Assembly: GCA_947588665.1 (NCBI GenBank)
Contig: CANPYU010000040.1
Span: 1-8,565 of the forward strand
Source: an uncultured Bacilli bacterium
GTDB taxonomy: Bacteria > Bacillota_I > Bacilli_A > RF39 > UBA660
Reading direction: 5' to 3'
DNA: 8,565 nt
Part shown: piece after piece, positions 5,339 to 8,565 of the stretch
How positions within the stretch are numbered: the stretch's first letter is position 1
Layout of the letters: each line of letters begins with the position of its first letter
Made by a program: the position numbers and the translations under genes
Notes under the pieces: generated by a model
Database searches by the model: none
What the model was told of the DNA's origin: nothing
Seen by the model: the letters and a program-made list of their open reading frames with translations, nothing else

Positions 5339-6958
5339 ATGCAAACTTTTATTTTTGGACATAAGAATCCAGATACTGATAGTGTGTGTGCAAGTATTGC
5401 TTTGTCTTATTTAATGAATGAAGAGGGAAAAAATACTGTTCCTAAAGTGCTTGGACATATAAGTTTAGAAACTAAATTTGTATTAGATTATTTTGGCGTT
5501 AAATGTCCTGATTATTTAAATGATACTAAAGTACAAATTAAAGATATTAAGTATAATAAGAAGGCTTGGATACTAAATAATGATTCAATTCTTAATGCTT
5601 TTAATTTAATGCAACAACAAGGTATTACGGCAATACCTTTGGTTGATGATAAGAAAATTTTAACAGGTTTTGTTACTTTAAAAGAAATTGCTAAGTATTT
5701 AATAAGTGGCGATAAAGAACAAATTGATACTAGTTATTCCAATATAGTTAAAAGTATTAATGGACAAGAAGTGTTAAAGTTTGATGAAGATATTAAGGGA
5801 AATGTGATGGTTGCATCTTATCAAACTAAAACTTTTCATGAAGAAGTTAAACTTACTAATGATGATATTTTAATTGTTGGAGATAGAGTTAAAATACTCG
5901 AATATGCAATAAATTCAAAAGTTAAATTAATTGTTTTAACTGGTAATCATAATCTTCCAAATGGGTTACTTAAAAAGGCTACTAAAAATAAAGTAAATAT
6001 TATTTTAAGTAAAGAGAATAGTTTAGATACAGTTAATAAAGTTATTTTAAGTAATAAAATTAAATCAATAAATATTAATACTAAACCTGTAACTATTAAT
6101 AATAAAGATTATAGAACAGATTTTTTAAGTTTAGCAACAAAAGTTGGACATACAAATTATCCAGTTGTTAATAATAAGAATGAATGTTTAGGGTTACTTA
6201 AAGTTACAAGTGCAGATAGTTATACTAAACAAAGAGTTATATTAGTGGATCATAATGGCTTTAGTCAAAGTGCAATTGGAATTGAAGAAGCAGAAATAAC
6301 CGAAATAATTGATCATCATAATTTAAGTAGTATTGGGACTAATGTGCCAATTAATTTTAGAAGTATGCCAGTAGGATGTACTTGTACAATTATTTATAAT
6401 ATGTTTTTAGAAAAGAAAATAAGTATTCCTAAATATATTGCAGGATTAATGTTAAGTGCTATTTTATCTGATACAATGGTATTTAAGTCACCAACTACAA
6501 CAGAAGATGATATATTCGCGGCAAGTAAGCTTGCTAAAATTGCAAAAGTTAATATAGAAGAGTATGGTTATCAAATGTTTAAAGCAGCTTCTAGTATTAA
6601 AGGAATAAGTGTAAATGATCTTATTAATCAAGATTATAAATCTTATGGAGTTGGTAATCATCAACTTGGTATTTCCCAGGTTATGACAATGGATTTTAAA
6701 GATATTGAAGAAAATATTGAGGAATATATTAATAAGCTTGATGAACTTAAAAGTGGTAATTATATATGTGTTGTTTTATTTATAACAGATATATATAAAA
6801 ATGGTTCATATGTAATATATAATCGAGATGCTAAAGATATTGTGGAAGATGCTTTTGATTTATCAGATACTTATGAAGGCGTGTACATTGATAATTTAGT
6901 GTCAAGAAAAAAACAAATGCTTCCAGCTTTACTTGAAGTTATTGAAAAAAAAGTATAA
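5339..6958 (+). CDS. ppaC: Manganese-dependent (family II) inorganic pyrophosphatase with CBS and DRTGG domains
   Basis: This soluble enzyme splits pyrophosphate to phosphate, pulling nucleotide, RNA and DNA synthesis forward. It has 539 residues, far above the roughly 310 of the short form, because a regulatory block is inserted in the DHH domain. Catalytic motifs: GHKNPDTDS (H8, D12, D14), then DHNGFSQS (D304, H305), DHHN (D325-H327), SDT (377-379) and, in the DHHA2 domain, SRKKQ (522-526). All metal and phosphate ligands appear intact. The insert reads CBS (about 74-122), DRTGG-like (about 140-245), CBS (about 258-300). In characterised relatives such an insert binds adenine nucleotides: AMP/ADP inhibit, and diadenosine polyphosphates activate DRTGG forms. 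The same regulation is inferred here. Its own promoter candidate precedes it, and a dehydrogenase gene follows 39 bp later. Confidence 0.95.
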   Translation: MQTFIFGHKNPDTDSVCASIALSYLMNEEGKNTVPKVLGHISLETKFVLDYFGVKCPDYLNDTKVQIKDIKYNKKAWILNNDSILNAFNLMQQQGITAIPLVDDKKILTGFVTLKEIAKYLISGDKEQIDTSYSNIVKSINGQEVLKFDEDIKGNVMVASYQTKTFHEEVKLTNDDILIVGDRVKILEYAINSKVKLIVLTGNHNLPNGLLKKATKNKVNIILSKENSLDTVNKVILSNKIKSININTKPVTINNKDYRTDFLSLATKVGHTNYPVVNNKNECLGLLKVTSADSYTKQRVILVDHNGFSQSAIGIEEAEITEIIDHHNLSSIGTNVPINFRSMPVGCTCTIIYNMFLEKKISIPKYIAGLMLSAILSDTMVFKSPTTTEDDIFAASKLAKIAKVNIEEYGYQMFKAASSIKGISVNDLINQDYKSYGVGNHQLGISQVMTMDFKDIEENIEEYINKLDELKSGNYICVVLFITDIYKNGSYVIYNRDAKDIVEDAFDLSDTYEGVYIDNLVSRKKQMLPALLEVIEKKV

Positions 6959-6997
6959 TTTAAATAATTTATGATAAAGTAAAAATGAGGTGGTATA

Positions 6998-7753
6998 GTG
7001 TTAGCACTTATAACTGGGGCTTCTTCGGGAATAGGAAGAGACATGGCACGAGTACTGGCTAATAGAGGTTATAACTTAATTGTAGTGGCAAGAAGAAAAG
7101 ATAGACTTTTGGAATTACAAAAAGAGCTTAATTGTGATGTTGAAATAATTTGTTTAGATTTAGCAATTAGAGATAATGTTTATAAATTATATAATAAAGT
7201 TAAAGATAAAGATATTGATTTAGTTATTAATAATGCGGGATTTGGTCTTTTTGGAGAGTTTGTTGAAACAGATTTAGAAACAGAGCTTAAAATGATAGAT
7301 TTAAATATTGTTCAGTATCATATATTAACTAAGTTATTTTTAAAAGATATGATTAAAAAAGATAAGGGTTATATTTTAAATGTTTGTTCTAGTGCTGGTT
7401 TTATGGCAGGGCCTAGACTTAGTACTTATTATGCAACTAAAAACTATGTAACAAAACTTACTATGGCAATTAATGAAGAATTAAGACAAATGAAAAGTAA
7501 TGTTCATATTAGTGCATTATGTCCGGGACCAGTTGATACAGAATTTAATAAAGTAGCTAAAGGTAAATTTAGTGTTAGAGAAGCTAATTCTTATAAAGTT
7601 GCAGAATATGCGATTGATAAAACATTTAAAAATAAAATGATTATTGTACCTACTTTAATGATGAAAGTTACTTTGTTTTTAAATAGATTTGCTCCTTATA
7701 GATTATCTTTAATTGTTGCTTATCATATTCAAAAAAGAAAACAAGGAATATAA
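6998..7753 (+). CDS. Short-chain dehydrogenase/reductase (DltE/YqjQ-like)
   Basis: This NAD(P)(H)-dependent oxidoreductase of 251 residues has a classical Rossmann fold. Visible motifs are TGASSGIG near the N-terminus (cofactor binding), ARRKDRL after the second strand (basic residues favouring NADP), NNAG (78-81), S131, Y144 and K148 (YxxxK), and PGPVDTEF. The active site is complete. The last 35 or so residues (from IIVPTLMMKV) form a basic, partly hydrophobic tail like that of the COG0300 (DltE/YqjQ) branch, which may touch the membrane. The substrate cannot be told from the sequence. The start is GTG, with GAGGTG (6987-6992) 5 nt before; the next in-frame starts would cut the cofactor loop. 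It lies 39 bp after ppaC with no terminator between, so cotranscription is likely. No functional link to pyrophosphatase is obvious. Confidence 0.92.
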   Translation: MLALITGASSGIGRDMARVLANRGYNLIVVARRKDRLLELQKELNCDVEIICLDLAIRDNVYKLYNKVKDKDIDLVINNAGFGLFGEFVETDLETELKMIDLNIVQYHILTKLFLKDMIKKDKGYILNVCSSAGFMAGPRLSTYYATKNYVTKLTMAINEELRQMKSNVHISALCPGPVDTEFNKVAKGKFSVREANSYKVAEYAIDKTFKNKMIIVPTLMMKVTLFLNRFAPYRLSLIVAYHIQKRKQGI

Positions 7754-7798
7754 AAAAGAGAATTTTAGTGATTTAGTTCATATTAAAATTCTTTTTTT
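7753..7798. terminator. Bidirectional terminator between convergent genes
   Basis: GAATTTTA (7760-7767) pairs with TAAAATTC (7784-7791). The stem extends outward through A-T pairs and one G-T to 7753/7798, giving 15 pairs around a 16-nt loop. It has a T7 tract on the plus strand (7792-7798) and an A run on the left (7752-7757) that is a T tract for the minus strand. It serves both the dehydrogenase gene and the convergent regulator gene. Confidence 0.85.
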
Positions 7799-7809
7799 AA
7801 ATAATGTGA

Positions 7810-8265
7810 TTATTTTAAATATTTAGGAAAATTTGTTTTTCCGAGCAAATAATCGGCGGATATTTTGTATTTAGTACAAATAGTATAAAGGGAATGGGTA
7901 GCTATAGGAAAGTTTCCTTTTTCGTATTCAGTAATAATTGTTCTTGCTACATTTAATATTTGGGCTAATTTTTCTTGGGTTAATTTATTTTCTTTACGAA
8001 TTTCTTTTAATCTGGTTCCACTTAATTTTAAATCTATATTTTGATTAGAGTTATCATATTTTTTAATGTTTGTTAATTCTAAGAAATAATCTAAGGAAGT
8101 GTTGAAATAATTGCAAAAAGTATTTAAATGTTTAATTGGTATTATAGTATCTTGAGTTTCATAGTGACTATATGTATATGGAGATATTTTTAAAATTTCA
8201 GCGATTTGTTTTTGACTTATGTCTTGAGATGTTCTTATTTCATTCATTTTATCTTTATAATTCAT
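7810..8265 (-). CDS. XRE-family transcriptional regulator with two tandem HTH domains
   Basis: 151 residues, almost entirely two HTH_3/Cro-C1-type domains. Domain one covers about 6-62 (DISQKQIAEILKISPYTYSHYE) and domain two about 84-142 (KLTQEKLAQILNVARTIITEYEKG). Each ends in a similar helix (SLDYFLELTN; SADYLLGKTN), pointing to an internal duplication. Most XRE repressors carry only one HTH plus a separate sensing domain; none is visible here. I chose the ATG at 8265 over the upstream GTG (8274) because that GTG lies inside the SD GGTGAG (8275-8270). The gene faces away from the exported-protein gene at 8411. The shared region holds two promoters and several TTGAC/GTCAA elements, so autoregulation and control of the neighbour are likely but inferred. 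A transferred or phage origin is possible, though base use matches the neighbours. Confidence 0.9.
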   Translation of the reverse strand: MNYKDKMNEIRTSQDISQKQIAEILKISPYTYSHYETQDTIIPIKHLNTFCNYFNTSLDYFLELTNIKKYDNSNQNIDLKLSGTRLKEIRKENKLTQEKLAQILNVARTIITEYEKGNFPIATHSLYTICTKYKISADYLLGKTNFPKYLK

Positions 8266-8292
8266 TTTTCTCACCAGTATAATTGTCTCATT

Positions 8293-8321
8293 ATTTTAGT
8301 GTCAATTGTTTATATTGCCAA
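8293..8321 (-). promoter_or_regulatory. Promoter of the XRE regulator
   Basis: On the minus strand, TTGGCA (8321-8316) and TAAAAT (8298-8293) are 17 bp apart, placing the start near 8286 and leaving a roughly 20-nt leader with GGTGAG. An alternative, TTGACA (8305-8300) with TATACT (8281-8276), would start inside or after the SD and is less likely. Confidence 0.65.
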
Positions 8322-8357
8322 AATATTGACATTTTTCTTGACTTTTGACATTATCAA
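8300..8357. promoter_or_regulatory. Candidate XRE operator cluster between divergent promoters
   Basis: TGTCAAT (8300-8306) and ATTGACA (8325-8331) form a 7-bp dyad with an 18-nt gap, spanning the regulator's -35. TTGAC recurs at 8338 and 8345, and TTGA-N5-TCAA (8345-8357) sits in the spacer of the plus-strand promoter. Repressor binding here could shut both promoters. TTGAC also resembles the -35 consensus, so part of the repetition may be promoter sequence. Confidence 0.4.
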
Positions 8358-8366
8358 GTATATAAT
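8338..8366 (+). promoter_or_regulatory. Promoter of the exported-protein gene at the window end
   Basis: TTGACT (8338-8343) and TATAAT (8361-8366) are 17 bp apart. The predicted start is near 8373, with a leader of about 38 nt. This is the best match to a sigma-A promoter in the window. It lies amid TTGAC repeats that may be operator sites. Confidence 0.8.
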
Positions 8367-8390
8367 TTTTATATAGGCTGGGAGAGTTTA

Positions 8391-8414
8391 ATGATAGGAG
8401 TTAAGGATAAATGA
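8391..8414 (+). CDS. Possible 7-codon leader ORF coupled to the next gene
   Basis: ATG at 8391 gives MIGVKDK and a TGA that overlaps the ATG at 8411 as ATGA. GGGAGAG (8380-8386) lies 4 nt before it. The same stretch contains AGGAG (8396-8400), which can serve as the SD of the main gene, so the ORF may be accidental. If translated, it would allow termination-reinitiation coupling. Confidence 0.2.
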   Translation: MIGVKDK

Positions 8415-8565
8415 AAAAGAATAAAAGAGTAATAATAATATTAAGTGTGTTAATATTAGGAATAGGAATTTCTTTGGCATACTTTGTAGGTAAAACAATT
8501 TTTAGTGGAACAGGAGCAACAACAGAGGGAAGAACCGCGACTGTTAATGGTTCAACATTAGATGT
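8411..8565 (+). CDS. Start of an exported or membrane-anchored protein (3' truncated by window)
   Basis: 51 codons are visible, running off the window. The protein starts MKKNKR, then has a hydrophobic segment of about 16-20 residues (VIIILSVLILGIGISLAYFV), then an exported-looking Gly/Thr-rich stretch (FSGTGATTEGRTATVNGSTL). This is a signal peptide or N-terminal signal anchor. The layout is like that of repeated surface-protein families in gut Bacilli/Mollicutes, but the fragment is too short to name a family. The start is supported by AGGAG (8396-8400), 10 nt upstream, and by the MKK-type beginning. It is divergent from the XRE regulator and has its own strong promoter. Confidence 0.8.
   Translation, partial: MKKNKRVIIILSVLILGIGISLAYFVGKTIFSGTGATTEGRTATVNGSTLD

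Noticed and set aside
6959..6997. Separate promoter for the dehydrogenase (TATGAT at 6970-6975)
   Set aside because: The only TTGAAA upstream is 22 bp away, and nothing fits at 16-18 bp.
287..7812. No gene ends in TGA, hinting at TGA recoding as in Mycoplasma
   Set aside because: All eight visible stops are TAA or TAG, but this is expected by chance in AT-rich DNA. The Trp codons I checked are all TGG, with no in-frame TGA.
8266..8274. GTG at 8274 as start of the XRE regulator
   Set aside because: It is part of the SD GGTGAG for the ATG at 8265, and no SD lies upstream of it.

Overview
The window looks like chromosome of a low-GC Gram-positive bacterium, probably an uncultured gut-type Bacilli/Mollicutes-related lineage (RF39- or Erysipelotrichales-like). 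This is inferred from very A+T-rich DNA, A/T-ending codons, strong Shine-Dalgarno (SD) sites, rho-independent terminators, and surface proteins with signal anchors and a sortase-like tail. Every Trp codon I checked is TGG, and all genes read cleanly with the standard bacterial code.

Layout: (1) 1-287 is the 3' end of a surface protein with a C-type-lectin/DUF6273-like end and an odd NNC-codon patch, followed by a hairpin and a terminator. (2) 410-2995 is a promoter, two cotranscribed genes for membrane/cell-surface proteins, and a terminator. The first protein has a Pro-rich cytoplasmic tail, one membrane segment and Ig-like external domains. The second is a secreted protein with seven Cys-bounded repeats and an NPSTG sorting signal. 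(3) 2993-5075 is an OmpR/PhoB-type response regulator overlapped by its histidine kinase. (4) 5076-5338 is a 263-bp gap with a promoter carrying three 11-bp phased repeats, a G-depleted transcribed stretch with an SD but no start codon, and a terminator: a candidate small RNA. (5) 5339-7753 is a CBS/DRTGG-type manganese pyrophosphatase and a short-chain dehydrogenase, closed by a bidirectional terminator. (6) 7810-8265 (minus) is a double-HTH XRE regulator, facing away from the start of another exported protein at 8411 across a promoter region rich in TTGAC/GTCAA elements.

The window mixes core metabolism (pyrophosphatase) with cell-surface functions and two local regulatory circuits. The most suggestive circuit is the two-component system. 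A promoter with the same CAC-N8-CA(C/T) phasing and the same 10-nt distance to the -10 box lies before the regulator gene and again just after the kinase gene, where it would drive the candidate small RNA. The second circuit is the XRE regulator and its divergent exported neighbour. No transposase, CRISPR array, tRNA or rRNA is visible.
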